Positions 16,011-24,387 of a stretch of 64,000 nucleotides of DNA are shown one piece after another. Made by a program: the position numbers and the translations under genes. The stretch is from Pseudonocardia humida (GTDB lineage: Bacteria > Actinomycetota > Actinomycetes > Mycobacteriales > Pseudonocardiaceae). The notes below the pieces were generated by a model. The model was given only the letters and a program-made list of their open reading frames with translations, was not told the DNA's origin and did no database searches. The stretch's first letter is position 1; each line of letters starts with the position of its first letter. The stretch lies in NCBI RefSeq assembly GCF_023898865.1, contig NZ_JAGSOV010000045.1, forward strand, positions 1 through 64,000. The letters run 5' to 3'.

Positions 16011-17594
16011 GTGTCGACCACCTCCTTCCCCCTCCTGCTGCTCGGTCTGGTCGTCGGGGCGCTGCTCGGCGCCGGTGCCGCCTGGCTGGTGCTGTCGACC
16101 CGGGCCAAGGTCGCGGCGGCCGACGCGGGCAAGGCGGCGGCCGACGCCTCGGCGATGGCCCGCGCCGACGCCGCGGGGCTGCGCGCCGAGCGGGCGGGCC
16201 TGCTGGAGCGGCTGGCCACGCTCACCGAGCAGCACGAGCGCGCGGTGGACGAGGCCCGCCACGCCCAGACCGAGGCCGCGGCGGCGCACGCCGCCCTGCG
16301 CGGCGAGCGGGAGGCCTCCGCGCAGCGCGAGGAGCTGCTGACCCGCCGCGACGCCGAGCTCAAGGAGGCGTTCCGGGCGCTGTCGGCCGACGCGCTGGCC
16401 CGCAACAACGAGCAGTTCGTGGCGCTGGCCGAGGGCCGCATCAAGGAGGCCACGGCCGCGCTGCGGGCCAAGGCCGACGGCGATGCGGTCGCCCGGGAGA
16501 AGTCGATCGGCACGCTGCTCGACCCGATGGCGGCCACGCTGGCCAAGGTCGAGGGGCAGCTGCGGGCGGTGGAGAAGGAGCGCGAGTCGGCCTACGCGGG
16601 GCTGCGCGAGCAGGTGATCGCCATGCGGTCCAGCTCCGAGCGGTTGCAGGACGAGACCAAGCAGCTGGTCAACGCGCTGCGCGCGCCGCAGGTCCGGGGC
16701 CGCTGGGGCGAGCTGCAGCTGGAGCGGATCGTGCAGCTGGCCGGCATGGTCGAGCACTGCGACTTCTCCACCCAGGTCGTCGGCCACGGCGAGGACGGCG
16801 GCGTGCGGCCCGACATGGTGGTGCGGCTGGCCGGTGGCAAGCAGGTGGTGGTCGACGCCAAGGTGCCGTTCGCGGCCTACCTGGAGGCCGTGGAGAGCCG
16901 CGACCCCGACGTGCACCGCGAGCGGCTGGCCGCGCACGCCCGCCAACTGCGCCAGCACGTCGACGCGCTCAGCGCCAAGAGCTACTGGGAGGCGTTCGCG
17001 CCCTCGCCGGAGTTCGTGGTGCTGTTCGTGCCCGGCGACCCGTTCCTGGAGGCGGCGCTGCAGGCCGACCCGTCGCTGATGGAGTACGCCTTCGCCAGCA
17101 ACGTCGTGATCACCACGCCGACGACGCTGATCGCGCTGCTGCGCACGGTCGCATACAGCTGGCGCCAGGAGGCGCTGGCCCGCAACGCCGCCCAGGTGCA
17201 CCAGCTGGGCAAGGAGCTGCACAGCAGGCTGGCCACCATGGGCACGCACGTGGCCAAGCTCGGGCGCAGCCTCGACACCGCGGTGAGCAGCTACAACCAG
17301 ACCGTCTCCTCGCTGGAGGCGCGGGTGCTGGTCACCGCGCGCAAGCTCACCGACCTGGCCGTCGCCGACGGCGAGCTGGCCGAGCCGGGCCAGGTCGAGC
17401 GCACCCCGCGGACGATCTCCGCGCCGGAGCTGGTGGCGTCCGCGGCCGACTCGCTCATCGCGCTGCACGGGGTCGTGCGCGCCGAGCCCGCGGCCCGCGA
17501 CGCCGACGACGACCCCGGAAGGGGTGACGCGGGCCATGACGAGCGGACCGGTCAGGGCGGGTGGCCGGAGGGCAGGGCTACCGTGACGGGATGA
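16011..17594 (+). CDS. rmuC: DNA recombination protein RmuC
   Basis: 527 aa. N-terminal membrane helix (FPLLLLGLVVGALLGAGAAWLVL), a long Ala/Glu-rich coiled coil (~30-190), then the RmuC domain with RGRWGELQLERIVQLAGM, VVDAKVPFAAYLEAV and LFVPGDPFLEAAL, a PD-(D/E)xK-like nuclease fold thought to limit recombination at inverted repeats. GTG 16011 is taken as start because it leads straight into the anchor; the open frame extends upstream through the hairpin region, which is non-coding. Overlaps the next gene by 4 bp. Confidence 0.93.
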   Translation: MSTTSFPLLLLGLVVGALLGAGAAWLVLSTRAKVAAADAGKAAADASAMARADAAGLRAERAGLLERLATLTEQHERAVDEARHAQTEAAAAHAALRGEREASAQREELLTRRDAELKEAFRALSADALARNNEQFVALAEGRIKEATAALRAKADGDAVAREKSIGTLLDPMAATLAKVEGQLRAVEKERESAYAGLREQVIAMRSSSERLQDETKQLVNALRAPQVRGRWGELQLERIVQLAGMVEHCDFSTQVVGHGEDGGVRPDMVVRLAGGKQVVVDAKVPFAAYLEAVESRDPDVHRERLAAHARQLRQHVDALSAKSYWEAFAPSPEFVVLFVPGDPFLEAALQADPSLMEYAFASNVVITTPTTLIALLRTVAYSWRQEALARNAAQVHQLGKELHSRLATMGTHVAKLGRSLDTAVSSYNQTVSSLEARVLVTARKLTDLAVADGELAEPGQVERTPRTISAPELVASAADSLIALHGVVRAEPAARDADDDPGRGDAGHDERTGQGGWPEGRATVTG

Positions 17595-18325
17595 CCGCGC
17601 GTGACGTCCGGCCGGCCGGCGGGCGCTGGCCCATGCCGGAACGGTCCGTCCTGGGCAGCGTGCTCGGGCTGCCGCCGGTGGGCGCCGTCGGCCTGGCCTC
17701 GGTGCTCACCGCGGTCGGCGTGTTCGTCGACCTGATGCGCATCGGCAGCCTGGGCATCGTGTTCACCGTCTGCTTCGTGGCCGGCTGCGTGCTCGCGGTG
17801 GCGTGGGTGCGCCGGGGCGGGCTGTTCGGGCCGATGGTGCAGCCGCCGCTGCTGGTCGGCATCGCGGTGCCGGTGATCGTGCTGCTGGCCGGCACGCCCG
17901 CGCCCGGCGCCGGGATGGCCGAGCAGCTGCTGGTGATCGGGGCGCCGCTGGTCAACGCGTTCCCGATCATGGCGTGGACCACCGGCGCGGTGCTGCTGCT
18001 GGGGCTGGCCCGGCTGGTCGTGCAGCGGCCGCTGACCGGCAGGCCCGCCAAGGTGCGGCCCGCCCGGAAGTCGTCGACCGCACCGGGCAAGCCCCCGGCG
18101 AAGGGATCCGGGAAGCCGCAGGCGAACCGATCCGGCAAGCCGCCCGCGACGGCGGCGGAGGGCAAGAAGCCCACCGGCGCCCGCAAGCCGGGCGCCGAGC
18201 GCGCGGGGGCCGACGACGAGGACGCCGCGCGGCCCCGGCGCGAGGGCGCTAGCGAGCGGCGCCGGCCCGGCGCGGACGGAGCTCGCGGGGAAGGGAGAAC
18301 GTCAAGGTCTCCTCGGCGGTCGTGA
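17591..18325 (+). CDS. DUF6542 membrane protein
   Basis: 244 aa. Short polar N-terminus, then four membrane helices (GLASVLTAVGVFVDLMRIG, GIVFTVCFVAGCVLAVAWV, PPLLVGIAVPVIVLLAG, NAFPIMAWTTGAVLLLGLA) and a ~95-residue basic Lys/Pro/Arg-rich tail. Orthologous in context to M. tuberculosis Rv1111c, next to ispH and ychF. TACCGT ends 7 nt before the ATG, so the mRNA may also be leaderless although the gene overlaps rmuC. The 3' end overlaps the convergent ispH gene by 77 bp. Function unknown. Confidence 0.85.
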   Translation: MTARDVRPAGGRWPMPERSVLGSVLGLPPVGAVGLASVLTAVGVFVDLMRIGSLGIVFTVCFVAGCVLAVAWVRRGGLFGPMVQPPLLVGIAVPVIVLLAGTPAPGAGMAEQLLVIGAPLVNAFPIMAWTTGAVLLLGLARLVVQRPLTGRPAKVRPARKSSTAPGKPPAKGSGKPQANRSGKPPATAAEGKKPTGARKPGAERAGADDEDAARPRREGASERRRPGADGARGEGRTSRSPRRS

Positions 18326-19211
18326 CCTCCTCAACCGACTCCCAGCCGCGCTCGGCGAGGTGCTCGAGTACCCCGCGGACGAGCACCTCCGGCACCGAGG
18401 CGCCGCTGGTCAGGCCGACCGTCTCGACGCCGTCGAGCCAGCTGTCGTCGATCTCGCGGGAGTAGTCGATCAGGTGCGCGGCGCCCGCCCCGGCCTGCAG
18501 CGCGACCTCCACGAGGCGCACCGAGTTCGACGAGTTGCGCGAGCCCACGACCAGCACGAGGTCGCAGTGCGGGGCCATGGCCTTGACCGCGACCTGGCGG
18601 TTCTGGGTGGCGTAGCAGATGTCGTCGCTGGGCGGGTTCTGCAGCGTGGGGAAGCGCTCGCGCAGCGCGTGCACCGTCTGCATGGTCTCGTCGACGCTGA
18701 GGGTGGTCTGCGACAGCCAGATGACCTTCTCCGGGTCGCGCACCGTCACCCCGGCGATGTCGGCGGGCGACTCGACCAGCTGGATGTTCTGCGGCGCCTC
18801 CCCGGCGGTGCCCTCGACCTCCTCGTGGCCCTCGTGGCCGACGAGCAGGATGTCGTAGTCCTCGCGGGCGAACCGCTTGGCCTCCTGGTGCACCTTGGTC
18901 ACCAGGGGGCAGGTGGCGTCGATGGTGCGCAGGTTGCGCTGCTGGGCCTGCTCGCGCACGGCCGGGGAGACGCCGTGGGCGGAGAACACCACGAGGGCAC
19001 CCTCCGGCACCTCGTCGGTCTCGTCGACGAAGATCGCGCCGCGCTCGCGCAGGGTCTCCACGACGTGCACGTTGTGCACGATCTGCTTGCGCACGTAGAC
19101 CGGGGCGCCGTGCTGGTCGAGCGCCCGCTCGACCGCCTCCACCGCGCGGTCGACGCCGGCGCAGTACCCGCGGGGCTTGGCCAGCAGGACGCGCTTGCTC
19201 GATTCGGGCAT
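18249..19211 (-). CDS. ispH: 4-hydroxy-3-methylbut-2-enyl diphosphate reductase
   Basis: 320 aa. Last step of the non-mevalonate isoprenoid pathway, making IPP and DMAPP with a 4Fe-4S cluster. Cluster cysteines occur in RGYCAGVDRAVE (C17), DATCPLVTKVH and DDICYATQNRQ; the catalytic Glu/Thr region is WLSQTTLSVDET. ATG 19211 gives the usual N-terminus and follows TACGCT by 7 nt with no ribosome site, a leaderless arrangement. Orthologue of M. tuberculosis lytB2 (Rv1110). Confidence 0.97.
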   Translation of the reverse strand: MPESSKRVLLAKPRGYCAGVDRAVEAVERALDQHGAPVYVRKQIVHNVHVVETLRERGAIFVDETDEVPEGALVVFSAHGVSPAVREQAQQRNLRTIDATCPLVTKVHQEAKRFAREDYDILLVGHEGHEEVEGTAGEAPQNIQLVESPADIAGVTVRDPEKVIWLSQTTLSVDETMQTVHALRERFPTLQNPPSDDICYATQNRQVAVKAMAPHCDLVLVVGSRNSSNSVRLVEVALQAGAGAAHLIDYSREIDDSWLDGVETVGLTSGASVPEVLVRGVLEHLAERGWESVEEVTTAEETLTFSLPRELRPRRAGAAR

Positions 19212-19284
19212 GGCACCCAGCGTACGTGCGCCGCCCCCGCCCGATCGCGGCGACGAGTCCGGCGCCACGAAAGTGGAGGTCACG

Positions 19285-19317
19285 GGGGATCGTCACGGGG
19301 ATCGTCACGGGGATCAC
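19285..19317. repeat. 12-bp tandem repeat GGGGATCGTCAC
   Basis: About 2.7 units between the divergent ispH and lipid-droplet-protein genes. It may space or bind a regulator in the shared promoter region; no known site was recognised. Confidence 0.6.
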
Positions 19318-19370
19318 AGCCGCGGACGGTCGAAATGGGGAAGTCGGTGCGCATGGGGAACACTGGGCTC

Positions 19371-20057
19371 ATGGACGACAGGGACTCCGAGCGGAACAAG
19401 CCGCTGCCGCTGCCGGTGCGGATCGCCGCCGGCCTGGTCGCCACGGCCTTCGAGCAGGCCAAGGACCTGCCGCGGACGGTCGTCGAGCTGCCGGTGACGG
19501 CGGTCAGCCAGGTGCTGCAGGCCTCGATGCGCGTGCAGCAGAAGGTCACCGAGCTGGCCATCAAGGGCGACCGCGCGCTCGGCGCGCTGCGCCCGGTCGA
19601 GGAGAAGCCCAGCTGGGCCACCTTCGACGAGGACCTCCCGCCCCGGCGCAACGGGCGCAGCAGCAGCGTCACCGAGCTGCGCCCGCAGGCGCGCCCCGAA
19701 CCCGAACCCGACCCGGCCCCGCCGTCGGCGGGGATCGCCGCGCAGGCCACCGCGGCGGCCGCCGCCGGCACGGCGACCCTGGAGCCGACCGACGAGGACC
19801 TCCCGTCGGCCCCGCCCGCCGCGGCCGACCTGGCCGGCTCCCCCGAGCCCGGCTCCGCGCCCGCCCCGGCGGGCGACGCGGGCCCGAACATCCTGCCCGG
19901 CTACGCAGACATGACGATCCCGCAGCTGCGCGGGCGCCTGCGCCGCCTCAGCGCCGACGACCTGCGGACCCTGCTCGACTGGGAGCTCGCCAACGGCAAC
20001 CGCCCGCCGTACGTGACCATGCTGACCAACCGGATCAGCACGGTCACCGCGGAGTGA
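19371..20057 (+). CDS. Lipid-droplet-associated protein, Rv1109c-like
   Basis: 228 aa. N-terminal amphipathic/hydrophobic stretch LPVRIAAGLVATAFEQAKDLPR and LPVTAVSQVLQASMRVQQKV (~15-65), a Pro/Ala/Glu-rich linker, and a C-terminal module DMTIPQLRGRLRRLSADDLRTLLDWE with ANGNRPPYVTML. This arrangement and the place between ispH and xseA match M. tuberculosis Rv1109c, whose actinobacterial relatives are described as lipid-droplet-associated. Start at ATG 19371; an alternative ATG at 19335 adds 12 residues. Overlaps xseA by 4 bp (GTGA). Confidence 0.8.
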   Translation: MDDRDSERNKPLPLPVRIAAGLVATAFEQAKDLPRTVVELPVTAVSQVLQASMRVQQKVTELAIKGDRALGALRPVEEKPSWATFDEDLPPRRNGRSSSVTELRPQARPEPEPDPAPPSAGIAAQATAAAAAGTATLEPTDEDLPSAPPAAADLAGSPEPGSAPAPAGDAGPNILPGYADMTIPQLRGRLRRLSADDLRTLLDWELANGNRPPYVTMLTNRISTVTAE

Positions 20058-21358
20058 CGGCACCGCCGACCGCGGAGCGGCCGTGGCCGGTGCGCACGGT
20101 CGCCCGCAAGATCGCCGAGTGGGTCGACCGGCTCGGCGCGGTGTGGGTGGAGGGCCAGCTGGCCCAGGTCACCGCCCGGGCCGGCACCGGCACCGCGTTC
20201 CTGGTGCTGCGCGACCCGGCCGCGGACGTGTCGTTGCAGCTCACCGCGCCCATCGGGCTCGTGCGCGACGGCGGCCCCGCGGTGGCCGAGGGCAACCGCG
20301 TCGTCGTGCACGGCAAGCCGTCGTTCTTCCTGGGCCGGGGCACGCTGAGCCTGCGCGTGGACGAGATCCGCGCGGTCGGGATCGGCGAGCTGCTGGCCCG
20401 CATCGAGCGGCTGCGCAGGCTGCTGGCCGCCGAGGGGCTGTTCGACCAGGCCCGCAAGCGCCGCCCGCCGTTCCTGCCCGGCTGCATCGGGCTGGTCACC
20501 GGGCGGGCCTCGGCCGCCGAGCACGACGTGGTGACCAACGCGCAGGCCCGCTGGCCGGCGGCGCGGTTCCGGATCGAGTCGGTCGCCGTGCAGGGCGCGC
20601 TGGCGGTGCCGCAGATCGTCGACGCCCTGCGCGTGCTCGACCGCGACCCCGACGTCGACGTGATCGTGCTGGCCCGGGGCGGGGGCAGCGTGGAGGACCT
20701 GCTGGCGTTCTCCGACGAGACGCTGTGCCGGGCCGTCGCCGACTGCCGCACGCCCGTCGTGTCGGCGATCGGGCACGAGCCCGACACACCCCTGGTCGAC
20801 CACGTCGCCGACCTGCGCTGCTCGACCCCGACCGAGGCCGGCCGCAGGCTGGTGCCCGATCTGGCCGAGGAGACCGCCCGGATCGCCGGGCTGCGCGACC
20901 GGGCCCGCCGCGCCCTGGCCGGCTGGGTCGACCGCGAGGAGCGCCTGCTGGCCGCGCTGCGCGGGCGCCCGGTGCTGGCCGATCCGCTGCGCATCCTCGA
21001 CGCCCGCGCGGAGGAGGTCGCCCGGCTGCGCGAGTCCGGGCGGGCGTGCCTGGTCCGCGGGCTCGACCGGCGGGCGGGCGACCTCGAGCACGTGCGGGCC
21101 CGGCTGACGACGCTCGGCCCGGCCGCCACCCTGGCCCGCGGCTACGCGGTGGTGCAGCGGGTGCCGGCGGGCGAGGACGCGGTGGACGGTTCCGGGGCGC
21201 CGCTGCCGGTGCTGCGGTCGGTGGGCGAGGTCGCCCCGGGCGACCGGTTGCGCATCCGGGTGGCCGACGGGGCGGTGGCGGCCGTCGCCGCCGAACCGGG
21301 TACGAAGGGCGCGGCGCCCGCGGAGCGCCCCCGCCGAACGAGAGCGAGCACGTCATGA
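20054..21358 (+). CDS. xseA: Exodeoxyribonuclease VII large subunit
   Basis: 434 aa from a GTG overlapping the previous stop. N-terminal OB-fold (VWVEGQLAQVTARAGTGTAFLVLRD), central catalytic domain with GLVTGRASAAEHDV, VIVLARGGGSVEDLLAFSDE and VSAIGHEPDTPLVDHVADLR, and a coiled-coil C-terminal region with TLGPAATLARGYAVV. Degrades single-stranded DNA with XseB in mismatch and damage repair. The next gene encodes XseB, again with a 4-bp overlap. Confidence 0.97.
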   Translation: MTAPPTAERPWPVRTVARKIAEWVDRLGAVWVEGQLAQVTARAGTGTAFLVLRDPAADVSLQLTAPIGLVRDGGPAVAEGNRVVVHGKPSFFLGRGTLSLRVDEIRAVGIGELLARIERLRRLLAAEGLFDQARKRRPPFLPGCIGLVTGRASAAEHDVVTNAQARWPAARFRIESVAVQGALAVPQIVDALRVLDRDPDVDVIVLARGGGSVEDLLAFSDETLCRAVADCRTPVVSAIGHEPDTPLVDHVADLRCSTPTEAGRRLVPDLAEETARIAGLRDRARRALAGWVDREERLLAALRGRPVLADPLRILDARAEEVARLRESGRACLVRGLDRRAGDLEHVRARLTTLGPAATLARGYAVVQRVPAGEDAVDGSGAPLPVLRSVGEVAPGDRLRIRVADGAVAAVAAEPGTKGAAPAERPRRTRASTS

Positions 21359-21561
21359 CCGAGCGCCCGGCCGTGGACGCGTTGGGCTACGAGCAGGCCC
21401 GCGACGAGCTGGCCGAGGTCGTGCGCGCGCTGGAGGCGGGCGGGCTCGGGCTGGACGAGTCGGTGGCGCTGTGGGAGCGCGGGGAGGCGCTGGCCCGCCG
21501 CTGCGAGGAGCAGCTGGCCGGGGCCCGCGAACGCGTCCAGAAGGTCCTCGACGGGTCGTGA
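21355..21561 (+). CDS. xseB: Exodeoxyribonuclease VII small subunit
   Basis: 68 aa helical-hairpin protein: ALGYEQARDELAEVVRALE, GGLGLDESVALWERGEALAR and CEEQLAGARERVQKV are the standard XseB segments. Binds the XseA coiled coil. ATGA overlap with xseA. Confidence 0.95.
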   Translation: MTERPAVDALGYEQARDELAEVVRALEAGGLGLDESVALWERGEALARRCEEQLAGARERVQKVLDGS

Positions 21562-21593
21562 GCGGAAGGCGGTGCCAGCGCACCGTTCTCCAC

Positions 21594-22220
21594 TCACGAC
21601 CCCTGATCTGCTGGTTCTCCGGTGGCGAGGGCGGTGGCCAGTGCGGCGAAGTCGTCATCGGAGCCGCTGCCGGTGATCAGGGCGCGGCTCGGGGCCTCCC
21701 CCGCCAGCTCGGCGATCCAGATCGGCTCCTCGTCGTCGCGGGCGTAGACGACCCAGCGCAGGCCAGCGATCTCCCGCACGCCTGTGCCCGGCACCGGCTC
21801 GGGGCCGGTCTCGGTGCCCAGCAGCCCGGCCTCGTCGGCGTCGGACTGGACGACCCGCAGGTAGCGGCCCTCCGGGGTGAGGTACCCCACGCGGACCGCC
21901 CGCCGGGAGTCGGTGGCGCCGTCCGCGCCCACGCGGTCCTGGTCGACGTTGTTGGACCGCCACCCCTCTGGGACGTCGGGCACCCGCACCGGGAACGGCA
22001 CCGTGCGCGCGATCGGGGCCAGCTCGGCGGCCACGTCGACCACCGGCAGCCGCGACGAGTCGATCGTCGGCCCGCCGGGTGAGAACGAGCACGCCCTGGT
22101 GAGCCCGCCGAGCAGCAGGATGACCGGGACCAGCACGGCCAGCGCGACCAGCATGTCGCGCACCGACAGCGCCGAGCGCGGCGGCTTCGACGGCGGGCCC
22201 GGCTGCTGATCGCTGCTCAC
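21594..22220 (-). CDS. DUF4245 membrane-anchored protein
   Basis: 208 aa from GTG 22220. Cytoplasmic tail, one membrane helix (MLVALAVLVPVILLLGGLT) at ~27-45 and an exported ~160-residue domain typical of DUF4245 (PFPVRVPDVPEGWRSNN, RVGYLTPEGRYLRVVQSD, RWVVYARDDEEPIWIAEL). Equivalent of M. tuberculosis Rv1100, which also lies next to glpX. Function unknown. Convergent with xseB and divergent from glpX. Confidence 0.88.
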   Translation of the reverse strand: MSSDQQPGPPSKPPRSALSVRDMLVALAVLVPVILLLGGLTRACSFSPGGPTIDSSRLPVVDVAAELAPIARTVPFPVRVPDVPEGWRSNNVDQDRVGADGATDSRRAVRVGYLTPEGRYLRVVQSDADEAGLLGTETGPEPVPGTGVREIAGLRWVVYARDDEEPIWIAELAGEAPSRALITGSGSDDDFAALATALATGEPADQGS

Positions 22221-22397
22221 GCCGTCATCGTCCCAGACCGCTGCTCCGCCACCCGGGCGTGCGCCTGGTCTCATCACGCCCGATCCGCCATCGACGGCCG
22301 CCCGCGACCGCGTCCGGTCTGCCAGGATCGGGCGATCCCCACGTCCCGCCGACCGGCGCCGCGAGTGCAACGCCCGTGGGAGAAGGAGGCCGCCGAG

Positions 22398-23462
22398 ATG
22401 ACCACCGCCAGCCAGCAGGAGCGCCGCCGCGAAGCCCCCGACCGCAACCTCGCCATGGAGCTGGTGCGGGTGACCGAGGCGGCCGCGATGGCGGCCGGGC
22501 GGTGGGTCGGTCGCGGCGACAAGAACGGCGGCGACGGCGCGGCCGTGGACGCCATGCGCCACCTCATCGGCAGCGTGTCGATGCGCGGCGTGGTCGTGAT
22601 CGGCGAGGGCGAGAAGGACGAGGCGCCCATGCTCTACAACGGCGAGGAGGTCGGCAACGGCGAGGGCCCGTGGTGCGACGTGGCCGTCGACCCGATCGAC
22701 GGCACCACGCTGATGGCCAAGGGCATGCCCAACTCGGTCGCCGTGCTCGCGGTCGCCGAGCGCGGGGCGATGTTCGACCCGTCCGCCGTGTTCTACATGG
22801 AGAAGCTCGCCGTCGGCCCGGAGGCGGCCGACGCCATCGACATCACCAAGCCGGTCGCGGAGAACATCCGCGGCGTGGCCAGGGCCAAGGGCATCGGCGT
22901 GGCCGACGTCGTGGTGTGCGTGCTCGACCGCCCCCGCCACGCCGAGCTGGTCAAGGAGATCCGCCGCACCGGGGCGCGCATCCACTTCATCTCCGACGGC
23001 GACGTCGCCGGGGCCATCTCCGCGGCCCGCCCGAACACCGGCGTCGACCTGCTCTACGGCGTCGGGGGCACGCCGGAGGGGATCATCACCGCCTGCGCGA
23101 TGAAGTGCATGGGCGGGGCGATGCAGGGCAGGCTGTGGCCGCGCGACGACGAGGAGCGGGCCAAGGCGCTGGCCGCCGGGCACGACCTCGACCGGGTGCT
23201 GACCACCGACGACCTCGTCCGGGGCGACAACGTGTTCTTCTGCGCCACCGGCGTCACCGACGGCGACCTGCTGCGCGGGGTGCACTACCGGGCCGAGGGG
23301 TGCACCACCCAGTCGATCGTCATGCGGTCGAAGTCGGGGACGGTGCGGATGGTCGACGGCTACCACCGGCTGAGCAAGCTGCGCGAGTACTCCAGCATCG
23401 ACTTCGAGCTGTCCGAGGCGCAGCTGGAGGCCGTCGAGCACGCGGCGCCGCCGCTGCCGTGA
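22398..23462 (+). CDS. glpX: Class II fructose-1,6-bisphosphatase
   Basis: 354 aa. Gluconeogenic hydrolysis of fructose 1,6-bisphosphate; the main FBPase of actinobacteria. Metal/substrate motifs: VIGEGEKDEAPMLYNGE, DVAVDPIDGTTLMAKG, ISDGDVAGAI and GVGGTPEGIITACAMKCMGG. ATG 22398 has AGGAGG 10 nt upstream; an earlier in-frame ATG at 22365 would swallow that site. Orthologue of Rv1099c. Confidence 0.97.
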   Translation: MTTASQQERRREAPDRNLAMELVRVTEAAAMAAGRWVGRGDKNGGDGAAVDAMRHLIGSVSMRGVVVIGEGEKDEAPMLYNGEEVGNGEGPWCDVAVDPIDGTTLMAKGMPNSVAVLAVAERGAMFDPSAVFYMEKLAVGPEAADAIDITKPVAENIRGVARAKGIGVADVVVCVLDRPRHAELVKEIRRTGARIHFISDGDVAGAISAARPNTGVDLLYGVGGTPEGIITACAMKCMGGAMQGRLWPRDDEERAKALAAGHDLDRVLTTDDLVRGDNVFFCATGVTDGDLLRGVHYRAEGCTTQSIVMRSKSGTVRMVDGYHRLSKLREYSSIDFELSEAQLEAVEHAAPPLP

Positions 23463-23485
23463 CCCGATCCTCACCGGACCCTGAT

Positions 23486-23507
23486 CGTTCCGTTCCCGAC
23501 CGGAACG
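23486..23507 (+). terminator. Hairpin after glpX
   Basis: CGTTCCG-N8-CGGAACG, starting 24 nt past the glpX stop. Short stem without a T-run; a plausible terminator or mRNA end stabiliser. Confidence 0.5.
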
Positions 23508-23657
23508 AGACAGATGTTTTCAGTTCGGTAGTTTCGGTCACTCGATCGGGAGTGTTCTGCGCCACTGTCCGGGCTTGATCGTCCAGCCCCCGGCGCGGAT
23601 GCTTCTCGAGGAGTGGCTTCGCCTCGCCGGAGTCGCCGCTGACCTGGGGGGTTCGCC

Positions 23658-24335
23658 ATGCGGGCGTTTCGCGCCTTCTCACTGACCGTGCTGACCGCGG
23701 TCATCGCGCTGGTCTGCAGCGCCGCGGCCGGCGGCCCCGCCAACCCCGTCGCGCCCGCCCGCGCGGCGGCCCCGGCCGCGGTGGTCGCGGCGCCGCCCCC
23801 CGCGCCTGCCGCCGCTCCCGCTCCTGCCGCCGCTCCCGCTCCTGCCGCCGCTCCCGCTCCAGCCGCCCCTGCGCCCGCTCCGGCCGCGGCGCCCGCCGTG
23901 CCCGCGGTCCCGGTCGTCGTCCCGCAGGAGGCGCCCGCCCGACCGGCCGCGCCGCCGAAGGCCCCGACCGCCCCGAGCGCCGTCCCCGGCACGCCGTGCC
24001 TGTCCAGCGCCCGCGCCTGCGTCGACCTGTCGGCCAACCAGGCCTGGCTGATCAGCGGCGGCGCGATCTCCTACGGCCCGGTGCCGATCACCAGCGGCCG
24101 CAAGGGCTACCGGACCCCGCCGGGCACCTTCAACGTCACGTTCAAGAACCGCCACCACGTCAGCTCGATCTACGACGCGCCGATGCCGTACTCGGTGTTC
24201 TTCAACGGCGGCATCGCCTTCCACCAGGGCAGCCTGCGGGAGAAGTCGCACGGGTGCATCCACCTGTCCCGCGCGGCCGCGCGGGAGTTCTTCGGCTCGC
24301 TCGGCCGCGGCGATGTGGTGCAGGTCGTGCGGTAA
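23658..24335 (+). CDS. Secreted L,D-transpeptidase (YkuD)
   Basis: 225 aa. Signal peptide (FRAFSLTVLTAVIALVCSAAAG), a Pro/Ala low-complexity wall-spanning linker (~28-115, built on a repeating PAAAPA unit), then a YkuD catalytic domain: VDLSANQAWLISGG, PITSGRKGYRTPPGTF and the catalytic SHGCIHLSRAAA with nucleophile Cys. Forms 3-3 cross-links in peptidoglycan or attaches proteins to it, outside the membrane. It lacks the Ig-like domains of mycobacterial LdtMt2. Confidence 0.9.
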   Translation: MRAFRAFSLTVLTAVIALVCSAAAGGPANPVAPARAAAPAAVVAAPPPAPAAAPAPAAAPAPAAAPAPAAPAPAPAAAPAVPAVPVVVPQEAPARPAAPPKAPTAPSAVPGTPCLSSARACVDLSANQAWLISGGAISYGPVPITSGRKGYRTPPGTFNVTFKNRHHVSSIYDAPMPYSVFFNGGIAFHQGSLREKSHGCIHLSRAAAREFFGSLGRGDVVQVVR

Positions 24336-24387
24336 GCGACAGCACGCGCGGGATGCGCCCCCGCACGCCGGGCGGAAGACTCTCGTC

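Noticed and set aside
18331..19317. Arg/Ala-rich 328-codon frame antisense-shifted over ispH
   Set aside because: A frame shadow of ispH, which carries all Fe-S cysteine motifs.
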